NCBI RefSeq assembly: GCF_905163445.1
Contig: NC_053193.1
Span: forward strand, 5,456,001-5,520,000
Reading direction: 5' to 3'
DNA length: 64,000 nucleotides
Source: Pararge aegeria
Taxonomy: Eukaryota; Arthropoda; Insecta; Lepidoptera; Nymphalidae
Under the pieces are notes generated by a model that saw only the letters and a program-made list of their open reading frames with translations, was not told where the DNA came from and did not search any database. The translations under genes and the position numbers were made by a program. This document shows, piece after piece, positions 20,465 through 31,075 of this stretch (within the stretch, counting starts at the first letter, position 1; each line of letters begins with the position of its first letter).

Positions 20465-20545
20465 ATTACAAACCTTAGGCGAAGTTGTTAAACCTCATGT
20501 GCCTGTAATTACACCGGCCACCACGAGCATGCAAGGTATTTGTTT
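20465..20545 (-). mobile_element. 'Repeat E' fragment
   Basis: AACCTCATGTGCCTGTAATTACACCGGCC.ACCACGAGCATGCAAGG matches 45660-45700 (TGTAATTACACCGGCAACCGC) and the reverse of 10100-10180. Confidence 0.5.
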
Positions 20546-21404
20546 ATCCCGTTTTCATGCAGCGACGTAAAAGTTACTTATATTTAGGTCTCGATAAGAT
20601 AGTTTCCAGGCGATAAAGTCAAACATAAACAAACAACCAACAGACGGTTTTCCATGGCGCTGAAGTTGTTCGCTCTTTACTACATACACTATTATAATGG
20701 TAAACTAGTTTTTAAACAAAGCGAACTATATAACTGTATGGCACTGAGTTGTACTTTTAGGATCCCGCATCTTAAAGTAAATAAAGTTTGTCTATTTAAA
20801 TTCAAATTTTGAATATCTGTCCCTTTATTTCAGGAACTCGTAGAGATATCGATTGGAAATTAAAATCATATTCTAAAATTTACAGTTCATTGAAAGAATC
20901 AAACGTCTTAATTAACATTAAAACCAATACGTATAGTATCTCTGAACTCTCACAGGAATCAATATTTTTTTATATACATAAAGGGCACATTCCGTACAGG
21001 AAATGTTAAAAGTTTACATTTGAAGTTTACATTAAAACATAAAAATAATTTAGTCTTAAATATATCTTATATGTACCTATGAATGTCCACAGAAACCTTG
21101 GTGGGTGAATCCAACTCGCACTTGACCGCTTTTTATAGTAATGATACCACAGACAAACATACGACAAGCGGGCATTTTGCGTCGGCGTTAAAAATAGATA
21201 ATAATAAACCCATGCCCACAATGGTAGAGTCAAACTAGCTCAACAGCATTTGACCTATATCAGATCTGTATGCAATTGTTTTCTAACTTTAGCTATACGA
21301 AAGTTTTAGTTTGCCATCGTGCATAATGTAATATGAATTACGTTAACGTTATAAATTTTCCGAAGCTTTTGACTTTGACTGGTATCTGTTCTTGTAACAA
21401 TCCC
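20546..21404. other. Unassigned
   Basis: A strong acceptor (CTGTCCCTTTATTTCAG, ending at 20833) is followed by an open frame to 21009, but no family resemblance or usable donor was found. A LINE-like tail may lie at 20775-20815 (AATAAAGTTTGTCTATTTAAATTC). Confidence 0.35.
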
Positions 21405-21500
21405 TTTCGGCATTATAACTGCCTCGTTTGAAGGTAAGCATGTTCATCTACGGAACAAGAGGTCTTGAGCTTGATTCCCGGGTCACGCCAAAAGGTGTTT
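21405..21500 (+). mobile_element. SINE-D head
   Basis: GCCTCGTTTGAAGGTAAGCATG (A-box region), ACGGAACAAGAGGTCTTGAGCTTGATTCCCGGGTC (B-box region): a tRNA-derived SINE head of the type also seen at 28765 and 63490. Confidence 0.45.
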
Positions 21501-21527
21501 TTATTCGATTTTTTTAATATATTAACC

Positions 21528-22275
21528 CTTGACTGCGATCTCAGCTGGTAGTTTTAGATGTAAGCGAGTTTACATTTAAGGGTTGTTTACAGGTAAGCGG
21601 TTGTATAGAACGAATTTTTAATCACTTGGTCGCATGTATTCGACCTAATAGGGCCTTTTTCCACTCTTAAGTTAAACTTTGACTGCACCTGTCACCTGCT
21701 GGTGTCCATAAGAAAATGGACTGTAAAAATATAAATATTAGAAGCATAAACTCGTTGTGCAGTTTACTAGGCTACATAAAATTGCTAATTCATTCAATGG
21801 CAATTGTATATTATTTTATAACAAATTACCGAATGAAATCTTTGAGATGTCTCTCAATAAGTTCAAAATTTATATAAAATGTAATACAGAAACAGATAAA
21901 CACAGAAAAATTTATAATGTTAAGGATTACTTAAACGATAGAAAAGCTTGGTTGTGAACTGCTCTAACTTCATAGCTTAATATTAATTTACTGTAAGATG
22001 GTGATAACAAAAAAAAATTTACCCGGCTAAGTTTGTTGTGCGCTCTTCTTCGACCAGGGCGCATTGGGAACCCCCGCAGCTTTAGGTTTATGTTGGAAAA
22101 CGTAGTTATCATAATCCCCTTACAATTATGGAAACATATATGTATGAACGCCTCATAATTGGTGATAGGCCTACTTGAATAAAGAAATTTTGAATTCAAA
22201 TTTCAATTTGGAATTATGCAATTTAAGATGGTAGCGGGCTAATCTGTTAAAAGTATGGCAGTTATATACCCATAT
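21528..22275 (-). mobile_element. SINE-C split by LINE-alpha insertion
   Basis: TTAACCCTTGACTGCGATCTCAGCTGGTAG (21531-21560) and TTTAAGATGGTAGCGGGCTAATCTG (from 22221) are consecutive parts of the SINE-C tail, as seen unbroken at 29550-29620. The LINE-alpha 3' end lies between them. Sequence 21571-21750 between the first part and the LINE coding fragment is not assigned. Confidence 0.6.
21757..22213 (+). mobile_element. LINE-alpha 3' end with RT C-terminus
   Basis: The frame 21757-21957 ends with FYNKLPNEI...LNKFKIYIK and KDYLNDRKAW before the stop. This is the usual last part of a Jockey/CR1-superfamily reverse transcriptase. The 3' UTR follows: TTACCCGGCTAAGTTTGTTGTG, CCAGGGCGC, GATAGGCCTACTTGAATAAAGAAATTTTGAATTC. 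The same C-terminal peptide pattern (KDYLND..AW) is found reversed at 44120-44165 and 46155-46200. Confidence 0.8.
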
Positions 22276-23184
22276 TCCTAAAGTGTCTGCGCATCGTACT
22301 TGGGCGCACGTCTTTACCAGACCGGAGACGAACAATTCAGTATACCTGGGAGAAGCTGAGGTCGGTGCAAGTACTAATATTAAAATCCATATACCCAGTC
22401 AACTAGCCAAATTAAATAAGTATGTCAGTGTCCATTACTTGCAACAGACCTGTACCCACCGGGGACTACCAGTCAGTGCAACTAATTTATGTACCGTTCA
22501 CTTCCCATTCCGCCGATCTCCATCCGTAGTACAGTTTAGGTTTATTTAACGTAGCTCATGTTCGGAAAATAAGCATTCCAAATGCATTACATTGTCTCCC
22601 CACGGGAAGTAGTGCGGTCCAATAAAGGTCAGTTGGTACAGCAACTCGCAAATAAGTTTTTTTTTAATGCAACTAACATCTATTAATAAAATTTAGGCAA
22701 TCATTTAGGCCACAGTTTAACTTTTTTTTAGATATCTATTTATTCATTTAATTTTATTAATAACTCTTGAAAACTTTGAAATAAGAAGGAACAGAGCCCA
22801 AATACAGTGAAATATTTCTGCAGTTTAAAGTTGTAACAAGTCTTGCATACGAAATTAAACTGTATTCGTTTATTAATGTATAAAAAAGATAAGTTCGTAA
22901 AGTGTTTCTGAAACAAATCATTTGAATGCATTTAAAATAAAACAATGGAAAATCTTTTATCATCATAATCGATCAATCCACTCATTCCCGTTCATTCCCT
23001 CACACGATGCACGCCCTTGTTACCCTCGTGCGTATGTGTCGGGTGTGAACAGAATACAGGCTTTCCACCTCGAGATACAATCTAATATAACCATACCACT
23101 ACCACAGAGGATAGCAATATTCCTTATCTGACAAAGCCACCTTGATATCAAATCGTGAGTTAAAGGACACAGTATTTTTGATCA
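22276..23184. other. Unassigned
   Basis: An 88-codon frame at 22283-22549 (+) has more mixed codon use than its surroundings, but no recognisable domain, no splice boundaries and no repeat match, so it is not called. 22700-22930 is AT-rich, with only background frames on the minus strand. Confidence 0.4.
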
Positions 23185-23290
23185 TGGTAGGCATAATGCT
23201 GGACAAAGGCAGGTATCGCGACGTTCTCCACCCTATATAAGAGGTTTTTTTGGCTAGGCAGTGCTTTTACGCATGTATGAAGTGCATGCC
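23185..23290. mobile_element. hAT-like MITE fragment
   Basis: TGGTAGGCATAATG...GGCTAGGCAGTGCTTTTACGCATGTATGAAGTGCATGCCACT resembles the inner sequence and right end of the MITE at 7195-7319. The left terminus is not found. Confidence 0.4.
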
Positions 23291-23744
23291 ACTAAACGGT
23301 TCTATACCCTTTGTAACGCTTTCTAAACGATTTTGGCATTTACCACGAGATCAAAGTCTTCACTATTGTATTTCTTGTCTACAGTGTGCTACTAGTCTTT
23401 AAACTATCGATTTTAGTTACAGCACATATAGTATGGATGAAGCATCTACAACCCCCTTACGTTGAACCCATGTCCTCATGCAATCTATAAAGTGCACGCC
23501 GCTCCAAAACGGGCTACGGTCTTTAGAACGAGTATAATCATACGTGAGTGATAATAACTTAACGTGCTCCCCGAAGCACGGGGTGAACAACCCCAATTTT
23601 CTAACTCCGACCCGCTACTGAGGTTTTATTAAAAGAAAACCCAATAATTACCAATTTTTGGGTATGATATAATTGCAGGCACAACTTCGGTTCACATAGG
23701 GCGGCACTTTGTAGAACGTGTATTAAGGATAACATGTGTGGTAA
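23291..23744. other. Unassigned
   Basis: No feature recognised beyond scattered moderate-GC words. Confidence 0.4.
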
Positions 23745-24010
23745 AAAGCTTGGGTATGAATTGCTCTAATTTCATAGCTAAATATTAACTCGACTGTGAG
23801 ATGGTAATAACAAAAAAAACATGTTGACCATGTTTGTTTGTTAACCTAGCTTTAGTTTTAAGTTAACTAATGCAGTTATCACCATCACCTAACATTAGTG
23901 GTTACAATGTATGAACGCATAACATCATTAGTGTATGTGATAAGGTCTAAATGAATAAAACATTTTGAATTTGAATTTTTCAATTCGAATTTTATTAATT
24001 TGAATTTGTG
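23745..24010 (+). mobile_element. LINE-alpha 3' end, diverged
   Basis: GGGTATGAATTGCTCTAATTTCATAGCTAAATATTAA, GAGATGGTAATAACAAAAAAAA, ATGTATGAACGCATAA and AATGAATAAAACATTTTGAATTTGAATTT. The tail is longer and partly palindromic (GAATTTTTCAATTCGAATTTTATTAATTTGAATTT broken into pieces). Confidence 0.75.
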
Positions 24011-24128
24011 TACCTTCATACCCTGCCAAGTGTTGCTCTGTTAATAGGCGATGGTTTTCGACTTAGTTGGCTGGCCATCTAACGAGCAGATGGCCAACCA
24101 ACTAAGTGGAAAACCATCGCCTATTAAC
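24011..24128. repeat. Fold-back hairpin, 41-bp arms, 7-nt loop
   Basis: Arms 24040-24080 and 24088-24128 are reverse complements with two mismatches; the loop is AACGAGC. The left arm plus the preceding CATACCCTGCCAAGTGTTGCTCTG is the 3' portion of repeat E (compare 10180-10225). The right arm is its inverted copy. Confidence 0.92.
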
Positions 24129-24339
24129 TTTAAAAAAAGAATTCCTCTTTTTTTAGGCGGGAATGAAACAAAATAGAAAACTGTAACCAAATAGCTCAGT
24201 CTTGGTTACACAAAACTAGGCTAAGCAGATGCTTAGCATAGTTTTATATATTAATATATATTAACGGTTAACGGTGCCGTATCCGATTATTATTATAATT
24301 ATTAATAAATTTCTTCAATAAACTATAAAAGTCCACTGC

Positions 24340-24405
24340 TGGACTTAAGGCCTCCAATATGGCGGACTGCATCATGATGACCAGGTGAGAATGCAGTTAA
24401 GAGTT
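24340..24405 (+). mobile_element. SINE-C tail fragment
   Basis: ATGGCGGACTGCATCATGATGACCAGGTGAGAATGCAGTTAAGAG: the last part of SINE-C. Confidence 0.6.
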
Positions 24406-25330
24406 ACTTATAGTAGATTAAAAAAAAGTTGATGAACTAGAGTTCTATCTCTTGTGACAAATTACCTTCTATTGAAAATTTCCTAAGGAGGTACTTTATA
24501 TTTTCTTAGCAACAGTCTTCGTTTACGGTTGTCACAACCTTTTTGGCATTTAGATAAAGTCTCCTACAACACTTTTGTACATCGGAGCAAACGTAAACTA
24601 AACTGTAAAGAATTTAATATTACTAATCATGGCATAACTACGGAATAGAAATGCACTGTTTTGTCAAACTTCAACTGACGGCGTTCAAACAAAAACTTCC
24701 GAAGGTTAGAGCCTGGAAAAGCACTTTATTACTATTCCAACGTTACGCCACGTTTAGTAATATCTTCCTATAGCATTGCTAGTGCTTAAAGTGTTAAAAA
24801 AAAGCACAAGCACTAAAAGCAGTTCTATGAAATGGCCAGTCGAAAAAATATAACATTGTGTTCATTTTTGTGGTCAGTATAAAAGCATTCCTGATTCAAA
24901 TGATCCCCATTTCCTGTGTATGGTCTGTAATTACTGCTGTAGGTGGTTTATTACTGTGATACGTTTCAAGTTGGCCAATTGGAAAGTTTTTCAGTATTAC
25001 GAAAGCATAAAAAATGCCCAATTTGCATAGTTACTAGCTCGCAAGAATTCCATTAATTTTTTAGAAACGCTCTCCCCGAAGTCCAATTAGAATTTTCCCG
25101 TATCGAAAATATGGTAATTTTTCTTTATATTTACGTAAATAAAGAGCCGACTTTTGATAGATGGTCCGTTCGCAAAGACACACGCGTGCAGCCAAGGTCA
25201 AATAGAACTGAAAGTTGAAGCAATCTAAATTGCGTGCCGCCGTTCCGCTAACATAGGTAGTATGCCCCTTGTCGACTTCCACCAAAAGTGGCATAAATAT
25301 TCGAAATTATTAAAGTAAACGGGCGTGCAA
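24406..25330. other. Unassigned
   Basis: The 77-codon frame at 25061-25294 (-) is not supported. No recognised repeat. Confidence 0.4.
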
Positions 25331-25560
25331 AATCAGTGAGGGCGCCTATTCATGTGGCGTGCAGTTCGATCGTGAAGCAAGGCGCGGAGGAAACGTCAGA
25401 AAAATCGAATTTCCATGCCGGCAGTCGAGGCTGAGGCGGCGCGGCGCTAACACCGCGCACAAAGCGCCCGCGCGCGCCCGACTGCCCAGTGCACCACGCC
25501 GTGCTCGCCGAACGCAACCTTCCAATTTCAAAAGTTTGAAATACGCGCGCCATTTGCTAA
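25331..25560. promoter_or_regulatory. GC-rich island, candidate promoter / first exon
   Basis: A sharply GC- and CpG-rich block (runs such as GGCGGCGCGGCGCTAAC, GCGCCCGCGCGCGCCCG) in AT-rich flanks. On the plus strand an initiator-like TCAGTG sits at 25333-25338, and AGTTC, which fits the DPE consensus, begins one base beyond the canonical +28. On the minus strand TATATAAA (about 25571-25578) precedes the block. Frames of 60-80 codons exist on both strands, but they mirror each other and show no domain. Most likely a promoter with 5' UTR; direction undetermined. Confidence 0.35.
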
Positions 25561-27302
25561 AACAAAAAAAAAGTTTATATACGACCAGTGCTCAGTGTTA
25601 ACTTTTTTTAAATGACCATTCATCGGTGGGCTAATTAACAGATTATGGGTTTGGCAACAGCCGTCCCGTTCGCGGGCCTGCTTGTCGCCCGACCACATAA
25701 ATTCGTACTTTCTTTAATAAAAGGTGACGTCATTGACGCGGCAAACTTGCGATCGGACGATTTTTTATTAATCGTAAATTCTATCGTAATTTCTACGTAA
25801 AGATTTATATATTGCACTGTCTCACTTAACTGCTGCTGTGGAATAATAATTATAGTAATTGCATTCGACATTGAAAGAAGTAAAATTGCTGACATAGTAC
25901 CTATAAACTATATACTATACTATAGTATAGTATTATTCTTGAAAATAATATATCACTTAATTAAGGCCATAAATTATATTTTGTTGGCGAAGTCTTTCGA
26001 CATATGGATTAGATGTATTAAATTGTTTCCTCGTATCCCAATTTGTACCGAAAATAATGCTTATTTATGTGACAGAACTAGGTTACGATAGAAAAACAGA
26101 CAACTTGTGGATAATAAGGTTAATCGCATTAAACTTAATTAAACTTTGACCTTTGCGATATGCCACAAGTACGTACAAGGGCATGCTTTTAAGGGGACCG
26201 AAATTAAAAAACTTTGTACCACGGGCAACTTAATCCTATTAAAATATCGTAAAGTAAGGTGAAGCGTCTATAAAAACAATACAACACGGTGAAAATAATA
26301 TTTTTAATTAAAAAACCAACGTCGAACTAACTTACTGCATAATATAACAAAACCTTGAATTGAATTCAATTTACAAAACTCCTTTTTGGGAGTGTGGAAA
26401 AGAACAGGTTTTTTTTTCTTTTTAACTAAGTTGTCATTATTGAATTAAGAATGTTCTCAATAATGTGATTGTCACTTTAGTTGTATAGAGTTTTATTGGC
26501 GTCCATTATGATTTAAAATGTTCAATATTAGCCGAATTCGGAAACAAAAAAAACAAATGCAAATAATAATTTTTGTTGTCACACAAATGGGTACTGTCTA
26601 CTCAGCCAAATGTTTACTGAAATGTAAATTAACATTTATAGATTTTTAATTATTGTAAACAAGGTGATTGTAATACATTAGATTACATTGGCAAAGAATA
26701 GATCATATCTACAGAATAGATATTAAGCGACATTTTTTTTAATCCCGTAGAATCCTTTGTTTTACAGGATTTTAAAGTACCCTATCTCCGGAATGCAAGC
26801 TATTTATGTACTAAAAGACGTCAAGACATTTCAGCGGTCAAACAACAGAACAATATTTCCCAAGTAGGCTTCAGCCGTGCATTGGTATGGAATAAAAAAA
26901 ATAAACAAAACAGTTTATTGGATATAGGAGGATATGGCTATATAGGATTTAGATTGTGTTGCCATGTTTTTGCTAAAGTGTTGTTAATGAGTTAAGAATA
27001 CCTTAAATTTTAAGTCAAAATACGCGCCTTTTTTTTGCTTGCCGTGGTATGTCTCTTCAGACACAATAATATATCTCTCAACCTGTAGCAAATTCTAGCA
27101 TCGCTACCAGAACACATTTATTAAGAAACTGGCTGTGGATTTGGATTGGTAGGATTTTTTTTATCAATTTGGGAAATATTAACTTTAACATCCTATATGT
27201 ACTCGCAGATTTTTTGATCGGCCTTTTTTAAGCTTTATAACTTTATTACAGGAAAAATTAACATATTTCTTACCGCTGCCTACCAGAACTTAAGAATCTG
27301 GT
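25561..27302. other. Unassigned AT-rich, with one perfect palindrome
   Basis: A perfect 22-bp palindrome lies at 25912-25933 (ATACTATACTA and its complement). No repeat family or exon recognised in the rest. Confidence 0.5.
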
Positions 27303-27490
27303 CGGGCACTGGTCTCTACGCTGGCCTATTGGTAGATTTCACACGACTTTATAACGTAATGTGTAATTCGAATACATGCAGTTTTCCTTACGATGTTTTC
27401 CTTCACCGAGAAGCAAGTGATATTTTAATTGCTTAATTTAAAAACGCACGTAACTCCGAAAATGTAGGAGGCGCGTGCCGCGCATCGAAC
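27303..27490 (-). mobile_element. SINE-B copy
   Basis: GGGCACTGGTCTCTACGCTGGCC, ATGCAGTTTTCCTTACGATGTTTTCCTTCACCG, AATTGCTTAATTTAAAAACGCACGTAACTCCGAAAA, ending in a decayed head at GCGCATCGAACTC. Confidence 0.7.
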
Positions 27491-28764
27491 TCTTGCTAAT
27501 AATAATTGTTGATGATTACTTATTAAATTATTTGTCTCCTTCATTTTTCAGTAATTTAACATTCGAAAGAAGAAGACAACATTGAATAATCATACAACCG
27601 CTTTAATAAAGGCGTAAATAGGTTAAATAATGCCTTACTAGGTATCATCGTGTTTTACATAGTGTCAATATTTCATTTGCCTGGTATTGGCGGCTCGTTA
27701 GGAAAAGTAAATCAATCAATGGACACAAACAATTGTCAGTTCAAATGGAAGCTTTTGAAGTTATACGTGTATTTGGTATCAAAACAAAGTGTTTTTAAAC
27801 TAGTCCACCATGTTTTTTGCTCTTTTTACTATTGTTTTAAAAAACAATTACAAGTTTTGAGAGGGAGCGGGTATAACTCTATTGGGTTGGGTAGGGTTTT
27901 TCATTCTATCTATATGAACTTCATAACAAAAAGTTGAGTGTTTTACTCTTCGGCTAACCCTGCCATTCATAAATCAGGTAACAAAACCGTTGTTACGTTG
28001 TTGCGTGAAATAAAGGAAAACGAAGCCACAAACACACTTTCGCATGTCCAATTGTTACCGTTAAATATTAATGTTATTATTTCAGGGTTGTTATACGTTT
28101 TACGTGTTTGTGTGTGTTTGTGTCACCGTATTTCCTTAACGGATGAAGCGATTTTGATTGTGATTTTCTTGCTTGGAAGGTAAATTAGTCGGGAGTGTCC
28201 ATAAGTTAACTATGTTTGATGATAATTCGTAAAAGATGGCCGCAGCAACAAAATGTTACATTTTCTTTTACAACTCTCGCAATATACTCGTAGGTATCAA
28301 ATGAACCTACCTATAGTAGAATGGTGTACACTTTAATGAAAGTCGGGGGTTGTTTAAATGTTTTCACTTAGGTATATATATTATATTATTTATAGGAAAC
28401 TTCCTTTTCGTTATGGATGAACTTGTTTTCGAAACCGGATTTATATATTTTAGCAATGTTTATTTACTATGCATCATTTTCTTTCAAGCAAAACTGCTAA
28501 GCGCGTTTTTATACTTTTATATTAAAAGTATTGTACTAAATAAAGCTTAAAAACCGCCCCGAACTTTTAAAGTTCATACAAACTTTGACTGAGAATATTG
28601 AAGTATAGCCGCAAATAATACAAAACATGGTCTAAGAATACTTTTAAGATACCTAGTATGATTTAATTTTAGTCTACAAAATAATAATAATCAAAGTAAT
28701 CTTTGATTACTTTAACATGATCGCCCACCAATGCGTATTGTGGCAACATTGTGGGTTTAAGCCT
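27491..28764. other. Unassigned
   Basis: Frames at 27650-27937, 27938-28183 and 28350-28550 (+) are AT-rich, have no domain and are not linked by credible splice sites. AAAGTAATC/GATTACTTT at 28694-28714 is a 9-bp stem with a 3-nt loop. Confidence 0.4.
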
Positions 28765-28995
28765 AGCTCGCCTCGTTTGTCTATCGGTTAGCATTTTCAA
28801 CTAAATATCATGATATTCGACTCCCGGGTTGCTTTAAAAAACTTGTATTGTGTAACAAATCATTGACCAGGCCGGAGTAAACATATTGGTGCTGCCCCCT
28901 CTCGAGCCCCAATAGCACATTAAGCCGTCAGCCGTCGTTAAAACCCGCCAACCTGCATAGAAGCGGCGAGGTGGGTCTAGGTTTTTAAAAAAAAA
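28765..28995 (+). mobile_element. SINE-D copy
   Basis: Head GCCTCGTTTGTCTATCGGTTAGCAT and TATTCGACTCCCGGGTTGC. Tail region GCACATTAAGCCGTCAGCCGTCGTTAAAACCCGCC...GCATAGAAGCGGCGAGGTGGG, ending in an A-run. The tail matches the pattern at 12955-13190. Confidence 0.6.
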
Positions 28996-29039
28996 AACTT
29001 TCTGGATTTATGTGTGTTCTTAGCAATTAAATATCGCTT

Positions 29040-29185
29040 GCTTTAAACGGTAACGGAAATCAACGTAAGAAAACCTGTATGCCTGAGGCGTGAGAAGTCC
29101 ACCAATCTGCACTTTACTAGCGTTGTGTTAACCATTATCATTGTGAGATACACGTGTCTTGTTATGGGCCGGTTCTAGTTTAATA
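29040..29185 (+). mobile_element. SINE-B 3' half
   Basis: AATCAACGTAAGAAAACCTGTATGCCTGAGG, AAGTCCACCAATCTGCACT and GTTATGGGCCGGTTCTAG are SINE-B pieces with an internal deletion. Confidence 0.6.
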
Positions 29186-29549
29186 AGAATTGTGATAGCT
29201 ATTTAGTTATTTTGAGGCAAAGCGACTTTGCAAATTACTGTTCTACGAAATTATTCGAACCACAAACCGAAAACTCATTTGCTAGGTAAGGGCCCTCACA
29301 CAATAATTTATCAGAGAGTTCCACAAATCATTTTAGCTTCGGGCCGTTTCACATTGACTGTACATGTACAACATGCTAAGGGAGTAGCGCTATCGAGATT
29401 GTATTAGGATCGATTAGCCTTTCAACCGGTCAAATACAAAGGTATACGGTATAAGTAACTTTACGAATACCTATAATGCGTCATTTGTGAGGTTTCTTTT
29501 ATATTTATCCATACTTATACTGGTTATGGGAGTTTTCTGTTTTTTGACA
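29186..29549. other. Unassigned
   Basis: No feature recognised. Confidence 0.4.
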
Positions 29550-29645
29550 AATTAGCCCCTGACTGCAATCCCACTGGATGGTAATAGATGAAGCAGTCCA
29601 AGATAGCGGGCTAATCTTTTAGGGATATAAATCCATTCTTCTTAT
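29550..29645 (-). mobile_element. SINE-C tail fragment
   Basis: TTAGCCCCTGACTGCAATCCCACTGGATGGTAATAGATGAAGCAGTCCAAGATAGCGGGCTAATC: the unbroken tail that allows recognition of the split copy at 21528-22275. Confidence 0.7.
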
Positions 29646-29649
29646 TGGT

Positions 29650-29874
29650 TTCTATGTATGTATTTATTATTTTCTTGTAAAATCGTCAAATACTTTCGTC
29701 CCCTCTACCGGGAGAACTGAGCTTAATTTCGGGATAAAAAGGCATCCTATGTTACTTCTAATACCTGCAGGAATATGTGTACAAAGTTTCGTGATGATCG
29801 GTTAAGTGGTTTTTGCGTGAAAGCGTAACAAAGAAAGTTACATTGACATTTATAATATTAGTACGATGTACCAT
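29650..29874 (-). mobile_element. Helitron fragment
   Basis: GGGATAAAAAGGCATCCTATG, TTCGTGATGATCGGTTAAGTGGTTTTTGCGTGAAAG and, at the right end, TTTATAATATTAGTACGA|T, the reversed 5' terminus of the family at 39573. Confidence 0.55.
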
Positions 29875-29919
29875 AAATTGTGATTGTGAACATATGATAA
29901 ATAAATAAAATTTTAAAAA

Positions 29920-30018
29920 TTTATACGACAATAATAATCACATCGTCATCTAGTCCCAAAGTAAGCGTAGCTTGTGTTATGGGTACTAAGATGACTGGTA
30001 AATGTTTTTATGAGTAAG
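29920..30018 (-). mobile_element. SINE-A tail fragment
   Basis: ATACGACAATAATAATCACATCGTCATCTAG, GTAAGCGTAGCTTGTGTTATGGGTACTAAGATGACTGG. The head side is cut at about 30018. Confidence 0.75.
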
Positions 30019-30929
30019 TCTCGGGACCTACTACTTAATAACCACTGCGCTACGGAGGTTTTGTTATTACCTATATTCCAACTGAACCAATGTAGATGAA
30101 ATTTGGCAAATGTGTAGCTAGTAACATTTTATACAACCTGTATAGAGCATAGAATACTTTTTATCCCAGAAAAACATCCGAGAAACGTTCCAGTAAAATA
30201 AAAAAAAAAACAGTGTTTGTTTTCTGTACACGGTGTAGCTGCAAAATCGATGTTGTTACACATTTTGATAGTCACATTTTGATAGTCGGAAACCTGGAGA
30301 TGGAAATAGGATTCTTTGAGCCCAGAAAAACAAACGGTTCCCGGAATTTTTGAAAACCGAAGCATCGACGGACGGTTTCATGTTCATCAACTTGTACGTA
30401 ATTAGTAAAATTACGCCAATTGTTTACGTTACTATTTTTTAATCTGTAACTATAATTTGTAAACTTCCTAACAACGTTTATGTTCTTAGTGGTTAAGTGA
30501 TACAGTGAAGTGATTTTAATGTGATTACTATAATGTTTTATGGATAAATTTTTCGGATTTACATGTAAGTATATATTTTGCGCTTCCTCTGAGCTATCGT
30601 AAGTGTGATAAACCTCATTAACTAATATTAAAGTGAATTTTAAATATGTATGTTAAAATTAACAGCGAACGTATTAGTTACATGCTACAGCCATAAAAAC
30701 TGAAGACTCTCTTTAACTTAGGAGAAGGGCACCTTCTAAATTGGTATGCCTGATAATTTATAACTCTGTCCTAAAAATTATAGTGTTGACCTAATAGAAG
30801 GTGATAAACTATCTAATAATTAATTCTTTAAACTACTGACAGCGCAGATATATCAACTGATCTCAACCGTTTTAGGTTAGATACCTATCTTACCTATACC
30901 TCTTGCAAGCATTTTGCTACAGGAGCAAT
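30019..30929. other. Mostly unassigned, with a Helitron-like piece
   Basis: 30045-30170 (TGCGCTACGGAGGTTTTG, AACTGAACCAATGTAGATGAAATTTGG, GAATACTTTTTATCCCAG) resembles interior words of the Helitron families around 39200-39850. The remaining sequence is not recognised. Confidence 0.4.
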
Positions 30930-31075
30930 ACGCTTTTTGATAAGTTTTTTGATTGCATGCAGCAATAAGGCCGCCTTTGTATCTACATTGTTTACTGTAA
31001 TCTCCTTACTGTTTCTTGTCCTGTTTGCTATACGTGCTATAAAGTGTTTTTTCTTCTTCTTCTTCTCTCTTTGAG
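30930..31075 (+). mobile_element. LINE-epsilon 3' end, (TTC)n tail
   Basis: AATAAGGCCGCCTTTGTAT, TACTGTTTCTTGTCCTGTTTGCTATACGTGCTATAAAG, then TTCTTCTTCTTCTTC. A second copy is at 51470-51612. Confidence 0.65.

Noticed and set aside
20816..21009. Exon after the strong acceptor CCCTTTATTTCAG
   Set aside because: No donor or terminal-exon evidence, AT-rich codons and no recognisable protein similarity.
22283..22549. 88-codon frame
   Set aside because: No domain, no exon boundaries, no independent support.
24040..24128. pre-miRNA hairpin
   Set aside because: The stem is an inverted duplication of a repeat end with almost no mismatches and a 7-nt loop; more like a fold-back than an evolved miRNA precursor.
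25350..25601. Overlapping frames on both strands of the CpG-rich block
   Set aside because: They mirror each other, are driven by GC richness and show no domain.
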